Below, one piece after another: positions 17,876 to 27,012 of a stretch of 64,000 bases of DNA. Below the pieces are notes generated by a model. It saw only the letters and a program-made list of their open reading frames with translations, was not told the origin of the DNA and did not search any database. Source of the DNA: Kaustia mangrovi (GTDB lineage: Bacteria; Pseudomonadota; Alphaproteobacteria; Rhizobiales; Im1). The DNA is taken from assembly GCF_015482775.1 (NCBI RefSeq), contig NZ_CP058214.1, positions 2,002,272-2,066,271 on the forward strand, read 5' to 3'. A program made the position numbers and the translations under genes. Positions within the stretch are counted from its first letter, which is position 1. The number at the start of each line of letters is the position of its first letter.

Positions 17876-18811
17876 ATGCATTGCACGATCATCGATGCCC
17901 CCGTTCGGGACGGCGCCGGTCGAGCGGGCTGCGACATGGGGCCGGGCGCGCTGCGCGCAGCCGGACTTATCGACGCGATTTCCGGCCTCGGCCACCGTGT
18001 CGCCGACGCAGGACGGATCGAGCGGCGCCCGCTCCGCGCCATCTCTCACGGCAATACGGCGCTTAAGGCCCTGCCGGAGATCGCGGCCTGGACGGAAGCG
18101 CTGTCGGAAGCCGCCTACGCGGCGAGCGACGGCGCCATGCCCATCTTTCTCGGCGGCGACCATTCGATCTCGGCGGGAACGCTTGCCGGCCTCGCCCGGC
18201 GCGCGCAGACCGCCGGGAGACCGCTCTTCGTGCTGTGGCTCGACGCCCATCCCGACTTCCACACGCTCGAGACGACAACGAGCGGCAATCTTCACGGCAT
18301 CCCGCTCGCCTATGCCGCCGGACGGCCGGGCTTTGCCGGCTATCTTCCCGACCTTCCGGCGACCGTCGATCCCGAGCGCATCTGCCTGTTCGGCATCCGC
18401 AGCGTCGACCCTGCCGAGCGCGACGCGCTTAACGCCGCCCGCGTCACCGTCCACGACATGCGCGCCATCCGCCGGCATGGCGCCGCAACGCCCATCGGCG
18501 ACTTTCTCGCCCGCATCGCCCGCGAGGACGGGCTTCTCCATGTCAGCCTCGACGTGGATTTCCTCGACCCCGGGATCGCACCCGCCGTCGGGACCGCGGT
18601 GCCCGGCGGCGCGACCCTCGACGAGGCCCGTCTCGTCATGGCGCTGCTGTCGCAGGCAGGCCTCGTGACGAGCCTCGATCTCGTCGAGCTCAATCCCGTC
18701 CTCGACGGGGACGGCCGCACGGCGAGGCTGATCGTCGACCTCGTCGCAGACCTCATGGGCCGCCGCATCGAGCGCCGCCCCGCCACCGCCCGCCCCACAA
18801 GGAGTTTCTGA
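17876..18811 (+). CDS. rocF: Arginase / agmatinase-ureohydrolase family, most likely arginase
   Basis: 311 residues from the ATG at 17876; an upstream in-frame TTG (17852) is less likely because MHCTIIDAP already begins the first strand. All metal and substrate motifs of the binuclear Mn ureohydrolases are present: GGDHS, DAHPDFHT (usual DAHxDxxT) with SGNLHGIPL, SLDVDFLDP and the GTAVPGG loop. The SGNxHG-type substrate loop and the partner ornithine cyclodeaminase favour L-arginine to L-ornithine plus urea. Two bases separate it from the next gene. The divergent Lrp-type gene is the probable regulator. Confidence 0.9.
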   Translation: MHCTIIDAPVRDGAGRAGCDMGPGALRAAGLIDAISGLGHRVADAGRIERRPLRAISHGNTALKALPEIAAWTEALSEAAYAASDGAMPIFLGGDHSISAGTLAGLARRAQTAGRPLFVLWLDAHPDFHTLETTTSGNLHGIPLAYAAGRPGFAGYLPDLPATVDPERICLFGIRSVDPAERDALNAARVTVHDMRAIRRHGAATPIGDFLARIAREDGLLHVSLDVDFLDPGIAPAVGTAVPGGATLDEARLVMALLSQAGLVTSLDLVELNPVLDGDGRTARLIVDLVADLMGRRIERRPATARPTRSF

Positions 18812-18813
18812 TC

Positions 18814-19890
18814 ATGGCCCATGCGCCTTCCGAGCTCGCCCTCGTCCCCTTCGTCAGCGTGGAGAACATGATGCGGATCGTCCATGCGGTCGGCATCGAG
18901 CGCTTTCTCGCCGAGCTTGCCGGCTATATCGAGGAGGATTTCCGGCGCTGGGAGCGCTTCGACAAGACGCCGCGCATCGCCTCCCATTCGCGCGAGGGCG
19001 TGATCGAGCTGATGCCCACCAGCGACGGCGAGGCCTATGGCTTCAAATATGTCAACGGCCATCCCAGGAACACGCGGGACGGTCGCCAGACCGTCACCGC
19101 CTTCGGCGTCATGGCCGGCGTCGACAACGGCTATCCCGTGCTCATCTCGGAAATGACCATCCTCACCGCCCTGCGCACCGCGGCGATGTCGGCGCTCGCG
19201 GCGAAGCATCTCGCGCCGCCGTCCGCGCGCACCATGGCGATCATCGGCAATGGCGCGCAGTCGGAGTTCCAGGCGCTCGCCTTCGGAGCGCTCCTCGGCA
19301 TCGACCGGGTCAGGCTCCACGATATCGACCGCTCGGCCAGCGAGCGCTGCGCACGCAACCTCGCGGGCCGCGGCATCGACCTGTCGATTTGCGCCACACC
19401 GCAGGAGGCGGTGGAGGGCGCCGACATCGTCACCACCGTCACCGCCGACAAGCAATATGCGACGATTCTGACCGACAACATGGTCGGATCGGGGCTTCAC
19501 ATCAACGCCGTGGGCGGCGACTGCCCGGGCAAGACGGAGCTCCATCCCGATATCCTGAAGCGCTCCGGGATCTTCGTCGAATACCCCCCGCAGACGCGGA
19601 TCGAGGGCGAGATCCAGCAGCTCGACCCCGACCATCCGGTCACCGAGCTGTGGCAGGTCATCGCCGGTACGGCGCCCGGACGCACGGCACGCGAGCAGAT
19701 CACGCTGTTCGATTCCGTGGGCTTCGCGGTGGAGGATTTCTCCGCCCTTCGCTATGTCCGCGCGCTTCTCGAGACGGTTCCCCATTTCGACGCGCTCGAC
19801 CTGCTCGCCGACCCGGACGACCCGCGTGACCTGTTCGGCATGGTGATGCGTGCCGCATCGCCCGCCCCTCGCGCCGCCAACGGAATCTGA
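18814..19890 (+). CDS. Ornithine cyclodeaminase (mu-crystallin family)
   Basis: 358 residues, the usual length for bacterial ornithine cyclodeaminase (about 350). The NAD-binding motif IIGNGAQSEFQALAF (about 145-160), TALRTAAMSALAAKHLA and INAVGGDCPGKTELHPDIL (with the Asp expected for catalysis) are diagnostic. It converts L-ornithine to L-proline and ammonium with NAD+ recycled in the site. AAGGAG precedes the start, inside the end of the arginase gene, and the two genes are almost contiguous, giving an arginine to ornithine to proline unit. Confidence 0.92.
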   Translation: MAHAPSELALVPFVSVENMMRIVHAVGIERFLAELAGYIEEDFRRWERFDKTPRIASHSREGVIELMPTSDGEAYGFKYVNGHPRNTRDGRQTVTAFGVMAGVDNGYPVLISEMTILTALRTAAMSALAAKHLAPPSARTMAIIGNGAQSEFQALAFGALLGIDRVRLHDIDRSASERCARNLAGRGIDLSICATPQEAVEGADIVTTVTADKQYATILTDNMVGSGLHINAVGGDCPGKTELHPDILKRSGIFVEYPPQTRIEGEIQQLDPDHPVTELWQVIAGTAPGRTAREQITLFDSVGFAVEDFSALRYVRALLETVPHFDALDLLADPDDPRDLFGMVMRAASPAPRAANGI

Positions 19891-20001
19891 TTCAAAATCG
19901 ATATAATATTGAATGGAAACCTGCATACGGCCCGATAGTTGCAGTATCAAGGAGTCAATATTTTAAGTATTTAATACAAATTTATTAGTCTTGTTTTGGT
20001 C

Positions 20002-20016
20002 ATACTCCCTGAGTAT
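20002..20016. promoter_or_regulatory. Palindrome upstream of the glycosyltransferase gene
   Basis: ATACTC (20002-20007) and GAGTAT (20011-20016) form a perfect inverted repeat around CCT, 30 bases before the glycosyltransferase ATG, inside a markedly AT-rich 155-base gap that follows the ornithine cyclodeaminase gene. It is a plausible operator or promoter-proximal site; no regulator is assigned. Confidence 0.35.
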
Positions 20017-20045
20017 CACCGATCATCATTACTCTGGGACATCAA

Positions 20046-22145
20046 ATGGCGGCGGGGCGCCGGGCGATGCGGAACGAAGACAGGACCGTGACCGGTTCCG
20101 GCACGGAGGCCGTAAGGGTCGCGGTCGTCATTCCGGCCTACGGGCAGCCATCGCTGCTCTGCGAGGCGCTTCAAAGCGCTCTTGGCCAGCACACCGATTT
20201 CCGGTACGCGATCGTCGTCGTCAACGATGGCTGCCCGCACCCGGACACGCGGCGGATCTGCCTGTCGACGGCGCGCGCCAATCCCGGGCGCATCTTCTAT
20301 CTGGAGAAACGCAATGGCGGGCTGAGCGCGGCCCGCAACAGCGGCATCGACTTCGCGCTCGGCGCCTTCCCCGCGCTCGAGGCGGTCTACTTCCTCGACA
20401 GCGACAACCGCATCGGGCCGCACCTCCTCCAGCGGCTGCTCGACGGGCTGCGCTCGGGCGATGCCCGCACGGGCTGGGCCTACACGGATATCGACAAGTT
20501 CGGCTTCGCCGAGTTCGGCGATACCTCAGGCCCCTATTCGCCACTCGAGCACCTGTTCCGCAACATCACGGAAGCAGGCAGCATGGCCTCGCGGCGCCTG
20601 CTCGATGCCGGCTGCCGGTTCGACACCAACATGCGCAAGGGCCTGGAAGACTGGGAATTCTGGATGCAGGGGTTGGAGAAGGGGTTTCATGGCGTCCATG
20701 TGCCCGATGCCGGCTTCCGCTACCGGCGCCGCGGCGAGAGCATGCTGGCGGCCGCCGAACGCGATCTCGCCCCGATCCTGTCCTATCTGCATGCCCGCCA
20801 CCCGGCGTTGTTCACGCCCGCCGCCGTGCTCCAGACCGAGATCGCGACGAGCGCGCGCTACGCCGTCTATCACCCCGACACCGACCGGGTGAGCCTCATG
20901 GTCACGGCAGGCAGCCGCGAGATCGTCGATCGGGAGGCCTATCTGGAACGCCTGCTGCACGCCATGGAGAGGCCCGGATACGGCCGGTGCCCCGGCCATC
21001 TCGCCGTCATGGACGAGGCGCTGTTCGGCGCGCTCGCCGGGCTGCGCATGCTGACGGGCACATTGTGGATGCTGGAATGTGCCCTCAGGCGCGCGGCCCT
21101 CGTCACCGTGACATTCCGCGAGCCGGCGCCGGGCCAGCGGTTCGGCTGGACGAGCACGCGCATTCCCGTCGGCGCCGACCAGGCCTCGCCCATCACGCCG
21201 ACCGGCGACGTCCATATCGTGGCGGCGGACGCCGGCGCCCTGCTCGCCAGCGTCACATCGGACCATGCCCTCCAGGGGCTTGCCGCCCAGTCGCACAAGC
21301 TTCTCCACGGCCTCTTCCTGGAGGCCGCGATAGCGGGCCTCGAAACCGCGCCGCTCGCCGACTGCGACGCGGCGGGCGCCCTCGCCGATCTCCAGCATGC
21401 CCTGCTCGACACGGCGGCCCGCCAGTACAGGAACCTGTGGAGGCAGGCCCCGCACGACCGCTACCGCGCCCGCCCCGCCTCGCCGGGCGATGTCTACCCC
21501 CACCTCTTCGGCCTGCCCTCGCTTCTGCCCTGCACCGCACAGGACAATGGGCGCCGGGCCGCCCTCGTGGTGGAAACGGGCGGAGAGCGCACTCTCGCCG
21601 CGGCCTCAAGCCTGTGCCGCAACCTCAAGAGCGAGGGCTGGACGGTGGACCTCGTCGTGCTCGGCCAGGAGATCGGCGGCCCCGCCGACGCCCTCGACGG
21701 GTTTGCGGAGATCGTCGGCCTTCCCCTCGACTGCCTCCAGCCGACGCTCGCGCCGATGGAGCGCCGGCGATATTTCGCGACCAGCGCACCGCGGCCCGGA
21801 GGATACGAGGCCGACGACACGCTTGCCACGCTCGCCAACCACCAGCTCGTCATATCGGTGGACGGCGATCTGGCGCACACCGTGATGGGGCGCCTCAGGA
21901 CATTCAAGGTGAAGACCTGGGCCTATCTCGGACATGGCGACGACCGCCGCACACCAAGCGACATGGTCCATGGCTGCACCGCCTTCGAGGCCGCCTATGA
22001 CGGCGTCATCGTGACGGAGGAGCGCATGTGGCATCTCTGCCGCGCGCTCGGGATTCCACACGGCAAGCTCCGCCTGCTGCCCGCGCCCGACCGGGCGGAG
22101 CCCCAGGAAACGACCAACGCAACAGACGAACCGGCCCTGATGTGA
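20046..22145 (+). CDS. Two-part glycosyltransferase: GT2 (GT-A) domain plus C-terminal Rossmann-like region
   Basis: 699 residues; ATG at 20046, with a second ATG at 20067. Residues about 20-250 form a GT2 domain: VAVVIPAYGQPSLLCEAL, VVVNDGCPHPDT, RNGGLSAARNSGIDFA and the metal-binding FLDSDN (DxD-type), then LEDWEFWMQGLEKGF for the acceptor side. A linker region of no recognised type follows (about 260-470). The last 170 residues read like the N-terminal half of a GT-B fold (RAALVVETGGERTLAAAS, WAYLGHGDD, VIVTEERMWHL), apparently without the nucleotide-sugar half. It probably builds or decorates a surface glycan. The next gene starts on its stop codon. The acceptor is unknown. Confidence 0.75.
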   Translation: MAAGRRAMRNEDRTVTGSGTEAVRVAVVIPAYGQPSLLCEALQSALGQHTDFRYAIVVVNDGCPHPDTRRICLSTARANPGRIFYLEKRNGGLSAARNSGIDFALGAFPALEAVYFLDSDNRIGPHLLQRLLDGLRSGDARTGWAYTDIDKFGFAEFGDTSGPYSPLEHLFRNITEAGSMASRRLLDAGCRFDTNMRKGLEDWEFWMQGLEKGFHGVHVPDAGFRYRRRGESMLAAAERDLAPILSYLHARHPALFTPAAVLQTEIATSARYAVYHPDTDRVSLMVTAGSREIVDREAYLERLLHAMERPGYGRCPGHLAVMDEALFGALAGLRMLTGTLWMLECALRRAALVTVTFREPAPGQRFGWTSTRIPVGADQASPITPTGDVHIVAADAGALLASVTSDHALQGLAAQSHKLLHGLFLEAAIAGLETAPLADCDAAGALADLQHALLDTAARQYRNLWRQAPHDRYRARPASPGDVYPHLFGLPSLLPCTAQDNGRRAALVVETGGERTLAAASSLCRNLKSEGWTVDLVVLGQEIGGPADALDGFAEIVGLPLDCLQPTLAPMERRRYFATSAPRPGGYEADDTLATLANHQLVISVDGDLAHTVMGRLRTFKVKTWAYLGHGDDRRTPSDMVHGCTAFEAAYDGVIVTEERMWHLCRALGIPHGKLRLLPAPDRAEPQETTNATDEPALM

Positions 22146-23761
22146 TGCTGCACACCGACCGAGCGATCTTCACCGCCCTTTACGAGGCGACGCCCAAGGC
22201 GATGGTCTTCACGCCGCAACCGGGCGCGACAGTCCCCGAGCCCCATGGCGGGCGTCTGCGCTGGCTGGCCCTCCGCCCCGCGCCGGACGGCACGGCCGTC
22301 ATCCACGACCCGTGCGATCCCCCGTCGGATCGGACCGGCACGTTGCCGCTCGAGATCCCGCCGGCCAATGTGTGGGCACTCTGGCTTCCGGCCCCGGGAG
22401 AGGCCGGCATGGTCGACGCGCTCCTGGCGTGGTGGGCGCGGGCCGGGGGCGAGGCGTCGCTGCCCGCCGTCATACGCGACGACAGGGCCGCTCTCGACCG
22501 CACGCTTCTCGACGCCGCACTGGCCAGGGCGGACGGGCTGGAGCACGACAATGCGCTCCTCAACCGCGATCTCGCCACGCTGCGCCAATGCCTGGAGGAG
22601 GAGGTGCGCATTCCGCCCGAGATCGAGGAGCTGATCGACAATCTGCGCCTGTCGCCGCCGCGTCTCGTCGTGAAGAGCCCGCCACCGGAGGGCGACATCG
22701 CCGCCCCCCGCGCCGACGGCCCGGACGCACCGCGCGATGGCGCGGCCGCGCTGGTCCAGCGCCTGCCCGTCTCGGCCCGCGGCCTTGCGGGCGTCGATCT
22801 CTTCGTGACGCATCCCGGATCCGCCACGTTGCGCATTGCGCTGACCAGCGCCGATTCCGGCCTGACACTCGCCCGATGGGTCCTGCCCGCGGAAACGCTG
22901 AAAGCCGGCTGGCTGCCATTGCGGCTGGAGCAGGCCTCCAGCCGCTCCCTGCGCGCGCTCGATCTCACCGTGTCGTGCGACGGCGGCGAGCCCGCGCGCC
23001 TGTCGATCTGCCCGACGGGTCTTCTGAGGGAATACCGCCTGTCCGGGCCGGGCCAGCCCGGCGACCCCGCATCGCCCGCCCGCATGCTCGCCTTCAGGAT
23101 ATGGGGCGGATATCCGGGTCAGCGGGCGGCGGAGAGCCTGTCCGGATCGCAGGCGGCATCCGTCAATCCCGTCATCGCCGTTGCGGACGATGTCCTCGCC
23201 GGCGTGCGGCTCACCCGCGAGATCACGGCCGGCTTCCCCTGCTTCGGCTATTCGGAACCCGGCGAGATCCTGCTCCGGCCGCTCCGCACCACGCCATCGG
23301 CCGCCGCCTTCGCGCTGCCGCCGACCGCCGGCCTCACCGCCGTCTCCTGCGAGGCGGTCATCGACGACACGCGCTGCCAGACCAGGGGGCTCGGAGCCCG
23401 CCTCGTGGTGATGCCGCACGGCTCGGACGTGGATGCGGCCGAACGCGGCGAGGGCGCGCTGGGGATCAGCGATTGGGAGGAGCTCGACGTGCCGCTCAAA
23501 GGTCACCGGCTGAACGCACGCCTTGCCGAACCGACCGATGCACCCGTCGACGTGCATCTCCTCACGCGCCTGCCGAAGGGCGGATCGATCCGCTATGCCC
23601 GGGTCGTGTTCCGGCGTTTCGAGACCGAGATCCATACGGGCACGGCCTGGGCGACGCCCCCCGCCCTTCCCGTCGACGCCGGAGTCCACGGCACGCCCCC
23701 CTCGACCGGCGACACACCACCGCTTGCGATGGCCGGAGCCGGCGTCCCGGACGCGCGCTGA
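22145..23761 (+). CDS. Protein of unknown function partnered with the glycosyltransferase
   Basis: 538 residues; the ATG shares its first base with the last base of the preceding stop (TGATG), so the two are translationally coupled. I do not recognise it confidently; it may belong to a DUF family that accompanies glycosyltransferases. Visible parts: a mixed N-terminal region (1-115), a short coiled-coil-like stretch (about 118-160, rich in Leu, Glu and Arg), a low-complexity Pro/Ala linker, and two beta-rich segments (about 200-300 and 330-520) that look like jelly-roll or carbohydrate-binding folds. There is no signal peptide or membrane helix. A role with the glycosyltransferase product, such as capsule or exopolysaccharide handling, is inference from position. 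Confidence 0.6.
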   Translation: MLHTDRAIFTALYEATPKAMVFTPQPGATVPEPHGGRLRWLALRPAPDGTAVIHDPCDPPSDRTGTLPLEIPPANVWALWLPAPGEAGMVDALLAWWARAGGEASLPAVIRDDRAALDRTLLDAALARADGLEHDNALLNRDLATLRQCLEEEVRIPPEIEELIDNLRLSPPRLVVKSPPPEGDIAAPRADGPDAPRDGAAALVQRLPVSARGLAGVDLFVTHPGSATLRIALTSADSGLTLARWVLPAETLKAGWLPLRLEQASSRSLRALDLTVSCDGGEPARLSICPTGLLREYRLSGPGQPGDPASPARMLAFRIWGGYPGQRAAESLSGSQAASVNPVIAVADDVLAGVRLTREITAGFPCFGYSEPGEILLRPLRTTPSAAAFALPPTAGLTAVSCEAVIDDTRCQTRGLGARLVVMPHGSDVDAAERGEGALGISDWEELDVPLKGHRLNARLAEPTDAPVDVHLLTRLPKGGSIRYARVVFRRFETEIHTGTAWATPPALPVDAGVHGTPPSTGDTPPLAMAGAGVPDAR

Positions 23762-23767
23762 CGTCCC

Positions 23768-25090
23768 TCACGCATGGGGCGGCAGGGCGGCGCCGGCGAG
23801 CTTCGTCTTCGCCCAGTCCCGGACGCGGTAGTAACGCAGCATCATCTGCGGGGCGAAGGACATGTAGAATTGTGCCGGCGCGAGGGGCTCGAGCCTGAGC
23901 GCCAGGTCCTTCTCCGGCACGTCCCGCGCCCATTCCGCAAGAATGCCGCCGAGCATGCTGCCGGTCGGAACGCCGCGCCCCGACAGGCCGGTAACCGCCA
24001 CGACACCCGGCGCAAGGCTGTAGAAGCGCGGCACGGTGCGCCGCTGCATGTCGAGCTCGCCGAACCAGAGATACTCCCATTCGGGATCGCGGGCGATCTG
24101 GGGATGGAGCCAGCGCAGCCGGTCGGTCATCACCCGGCGCGTAAAGGCGAGGTCGCGCCCGCGCCGGCCCATGGGGAACATCGAGGCGACGATGCGGCCT
24201 TCCGCATTGTACTTGTAGACATAGATGTCGCCACGCCCGTCATGGATGGTGGTGTTGTGCGGCAGGACGGATTTACGCTCCTCCGGCGTCAGCGGCTCGG
24301 TCGCGGCGACGAAGACGCGCATGATGCGGAAGGTCCGGTCGAGCCCCGGCCAGCCGCCGACCGTATAGGCGCCCGTCGCGAAGATCACCTTGTCGGCCAC
24401 GACCGTGCCCTCGCCGGCCTCCACAGCCCAGGCACCGCCCCGCGCCGTCACGCCGCGCACCGGCGAGCCGGTATGGACGATGCCACCCTCCGCCATCACC
24501 GCCCGGGCGAGCCCGCGCGCATAGCCCAGCGGATTGAGATGTCCGCCCTCGGCATGAAACCAGGCCCCATGGAAACGCGGACTGCCGGTCATCGCCTCCG
24601 CTTCCGCCCGGTCGAGCATGCGGGTGTCCGCGCCGACGGCGTTGTATTCGGCCATCTTGGCCTCCAGCCCCGGAAGGGCCGTCGGCGTGTGCGCGGCCAT
24701 GACATAGCCGTTCTGCTGCCACTCGCAGTCGATGTCGTAACGCGCGACCATGTCGGCAACGCGCCTGTTGGCCTGCGTCTGGCGCGCGATCAGCCGCTGC
24801 GCCCACGGCTCGCCCAGAACCCCGGAGAGCTCGGCCAGGCTGTAATGGGTAAAGGTCGGTGTGCAATGGCCGGCATTGCGGCCCGATCCGCCGAAGCCGA
24901 TCTCCTGCGCCTCCAGGAGAACGGTCCGCACGCCGGCCCGGGCGAGTTCGAGCGCGGTGGTAAGGCCGGTATAGCCGCCGCCCACCACGCACACATCGGC
25001 GCGCACGGTGCCCTGAAGCGGTGCGGTATCGGCGGGCGGCGCCGCGGTGGCGTACCAGAGCGTCTCCTCGAAGGGTGAGAACTTGGGCAT
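23768..25090 (-). CDS. FAD-dependent amine/amino-acid oxidase (DAO family, PuuB/OrdL-like)
   Basis: 440 residues from the ATG at 25090 with GAGGAG upstream. The FAD motif ADVCVVGGGYTGLTTALELA (about 32-51) and the adjacent GFGGSGRNAGHCTP resemble gamma-glutamylputrescine oxidase PuuB, whose segment reads GFGASGRNGG; VTGLSGRGVPTGSMLGG closes the FAD site. It would oxidise a secondary or primary amine to imine or aldehyde with release of hydrogen peroxide or transfer to quinone. It is the last gene of a minus-strand operon with a DppABCDF-type importer, so it probably acts on the imported compound. Substrate is not readable. Confidence 0.82.
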   Translation of the reverse strand: MPKFSPFEETLWYATAAPPADTAPLQGTVRADVCVVGGGYTGLTTALELARAGVRTVLLEAQEIGFGGSGRNAGHCTPTFTHYSLAELSGVLGEPWAQRLIARQTQANRRVADMVARYDIDCEWQQNGYVMAAHTPTALPGLEAKMAEYNAVGADTRMLDRAEAEAMTGSPRFHGAWFHAEGGHLNPLGYARGLARAVMAEGGIVHTGSPVRGVTARGGAWAVEAGEGTVVADKVIFATGAYTVGGWPGLDRTFRIMRVFVAATEPLTPEERKSVLPHNTTIHDGRGDIYVYKYNAEGRIVASMFPMGRRGRDLAFTRRVMTDRLRWLHPQIARDPEWEYLWFGELDMQRRTVPRFYSLAPGVVAVTGLSGRGVPTGSMLGGILAEWARDVPEKDLALRLEPLAPAQFYMSFAPQMMLRYYRVRDWAKTKLAGAALPPHA

Positions 25091-25103
25091 GCCCCGGCAC
25101 TCC

Positions 25104-25991
25104 TCAATGAAGGTCGCTGCGCGCGTCCAGCGCATCGCGCAGGCCGTCGCCGATGAAGTTGAAACTGGTCACGGCCAGGGTGATCGTCACGCCCGGCACA
25201 ATGGCGAGCCACGGTGCGCTGGCGAGATATTGCTGGGCGCCGTTCAGCATGTTGCCCCAGCTCGGCAGCGGCGGCTGGATGCCGTAGCCGAGGAAGCTCA
25301 CATAGGCCTCCAGCAGGATCGCGCGTGCGACGGTGAGGGTAGCGGCCACGATGATCGGGCCGATGGCGTTGGGCAAGAGCTCGTGAAGCATCATGGTGCG
25401 GCTGCTCAGCCCCAGCATGCGGCCAGCCAGCATGAAGTCGCGCTCGCGCAAGGACCGCACCTCCGCCTCCACGATGCGCGCGATCTCCATCCAGCTCGTC
25501 ACCGCGATGATGACCGTGATCATGATCGGGCTCGGCTTGATGAAGGCGGCGAGCGCGAGCAGCAGGAAGATGCTCGGAAACGACAGGAAGGCGTCGACGA
25601 AGCGCATGAGCGCGGCCCCGATGCGCCCGCCATAATAACCGGCCACGATGCCGATGGCCGTGCCGATGGCCGTCGACAGCAGCATGGCCGCGAAGCCCAC
25701 GAGCAGCGAGATGCGCCCCGCCATGAACAGACGCGCCGCGATATCCCGCCCGAGCGGATCGGTGCCGAGAATGTGCGAACCGGTGAGCGGCGGCGCAAAA
25801 CGCGCCCTCAGATCGATATAGAGCTCGTCGAAGGGCAGGAGATGGGGCCCGATCACGCAGGCAAGCGTCAAGAGCGTGATGAGGACCACGCCCAGCACGG
25901 CGAGCCTGTGGCGGGCGAAGCGGCGCACCGTCCTGCTCTGCCACCAACGGGTCCGCTCGGCCTGTGCGGTCTGTGACAACGGGGTCGACAT
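25104..25991 (-). CDS. Dipeptide/oligopeptide ABC transporter permease (DppC type)
   Basis: 295 residues from the ATG at 25991 (GGGAGGAAG upstream). Subfamily signature GTDPLGRDIAARLFMAGRIS at the start of the transport domain, six helices and an EAA-loop segment around RMLGLSSRTMMLHELLPNA. It lies 10 bases after the DppB-type gene and 13 bases before the amine-oxidase gene. It forms the inner-membrane channel with the 26002-26952 product, powered by the double ATPase encoded at 31473-33119 at the head of the same operon. Confidence 0.92.
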   Translation of the reverse strand: MSTPLSQTAQAERTRWWQSRTVRRFARHRLAVLGVVLITLLTLACVIGPHLLPFDELYIDLRARFAPPLTGSHILGTDPLGRDIAARLFMAGRISLLVGFAAMLLSTAIGTAIGIVAGYYGGRIGAALMRFVDAFLSFPSIFLLLALAAFIKPSPIMITVIIAVTSWMEIARIVEAEVRSLRERDFMLAGRMLGLSSRTMMLHELLPNAIGPIIVAATLTVARAILLEAYVSFLGYGIQPPLPSWGNMLNGAQQYLASAPWLAIVPGVTITLAVTSFNFIGDGLRDALDARSDLH

Positions 25992-26001
25992 CGCTTCCTC
26001 C

Positions 26002-26952
26002 CTAACCAAGCCTGATGCGCGGATCGGCGACGGCGACGAGCAGGTCGGCAAGGAGATTGCCGATCAGCACGAGGATCGCGGAGAACATGAGCAGCCCCAT
26101 GACCACCGGGTAGTCGTTGTAGCCGAGACTGTCGAGGAACAGCCGGCCCATACCCGGCCATGTGAAGACCGTCTCGGTGACGAGCGCGCCGGACAGGATG
26201 GTCGGGATCTGCAGCCCGGCGAGCGTGATCATGGGCAGGAGCGCGTTGCGGATGACGTGCTTGAAGAGCACGCGGCGCCAGGCGAGCCCCTTGGCCTTGG
26301 CCGTTCGCACGAAATCCTGGTTGATGACGTCGAGCGTGGCGGTGCGCATATAACGGCTCCACACCGCCACATTGACGAGCGCGAGCACCACCGTCGGCAT
26401 GATGAGATGGATGGCGTAGTCGCCGAGCGAGCCGTCGCCGATGGTGTACATGTTGCCCGCCGGCAGCCAGCCGAGCTTGAGCGAGAAGATGTAGATGGCG
26501 ACGAGGCCGAACCAGAAGGTCGGGATCGACAGGGCCACCATGGCACCCACCGTCGCGGCGTAGTCGAACATGGAATAGCGCTTCGTCGCGCCCTTCACGC
26601 CCACCCAGGTTCCGATGGCGATGGACAGCGCCGTCGACGAGCCCATGAGCAGGAGCGTGGCGAAGAGGTGGCCGCCAATCACCTCCAGCACCGGCCTGTT
26701 GTCGCGGTAGGAGCGCCCCCAGTCGCCTTGCAGGAGGTTCCAGAACCAGTCGAGATACTGGACGGGCAGGGGCCGGTCGAGGCCCATCTGGTGCGCGATG
26801 CGCTCAAGCTCGGCCTGGGTCATTCCGGGCGTCAGCGCATATTGCGAGAGCGGCCCGCCGGGGGCGAGATTGAGCACCGCGAAACCGATGATCGAGACCA
26901 GCAGCAACAGCACGAGGCTCTGCCACAGGCGCGCGAGGAGATAGCGCAGCAT
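26002..26952 (-). CDS. Dipeptide/oligopeptide ABC transporter permease (DppB type)
   Basis: 316 residues. First helix, then the periplasmic segment with PVQYLDWFWNLLQGDWGRSY typical of DppB, then the five-helix transport domain with TAKAKGLAWRRVLFKHVIRN as the coupling loop. It is separated from the binding-protein gene by 60 bases that contain a perfect 10-bp hairpin (26978-27001), which may set the lower expression of membrane components relative to the binding protein. Confidence 0.92.
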   Translation of the reverse strand: MLRYLLARLWQSLVLLLLVSIIGFAVLNLAPGGPLSQYALTPGMTQAELERIAHQMGLDRPLPVQYLDWFWNLLQGDWGRSYRDNRPVLEVIGGHLFATLLLMGSSTALSIAIGTWVGVKGATKRYSMFDYAATVGAMVALSIPTFWFGLVAIYIFSLKLGWLPAGNMYTIGDGSLGDYAIHLIMPTVVLALVNVAVWSRYMRTATLDVINQDFVRTAKAKGLAWRRVLFKHVIRNALLPMITLAGLQIPTILSGALVTETVFTWPGMGRLFLDSLGYNDYPVVMGLLMFSAILVLIGNLLADLLVAVADPRIRLG

Positions 26953-26977
26953 GGCTGTCGTCTCCCAAGGACATGAC

Positions 26978-27001
26978 GGGGCCCGGCGCGAGCCGGGCCC
27001 C
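26978..27001 (-). repeat. Perfect intergenic hairpin between binding-protein and permease genes
   Basis: GGGGCCCGGC (26978-26987) pairs with GCCGGGCCCC (26992-27001) around GCGA. In the minus-strand mRNA it lies 11 bases after the binding-protein stop. There is no U-run, so it is more likely an RNA-stabilising or partly terminating element, like those between the binding-protein and permease genes of other importer operons, than a full terminator. Confidence 0.6.
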
Positions 27002-27012
27002 GATTGGGGCCG

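Noticed and set aside
19890-19914. ATTCAA/TTGAAT inverted repeat after ornithine cyclodeaminase as a terminator
   Set aside because: The stem is only six A/T-rich base pairs with a 13-base loop and no T-run; too weak to support.
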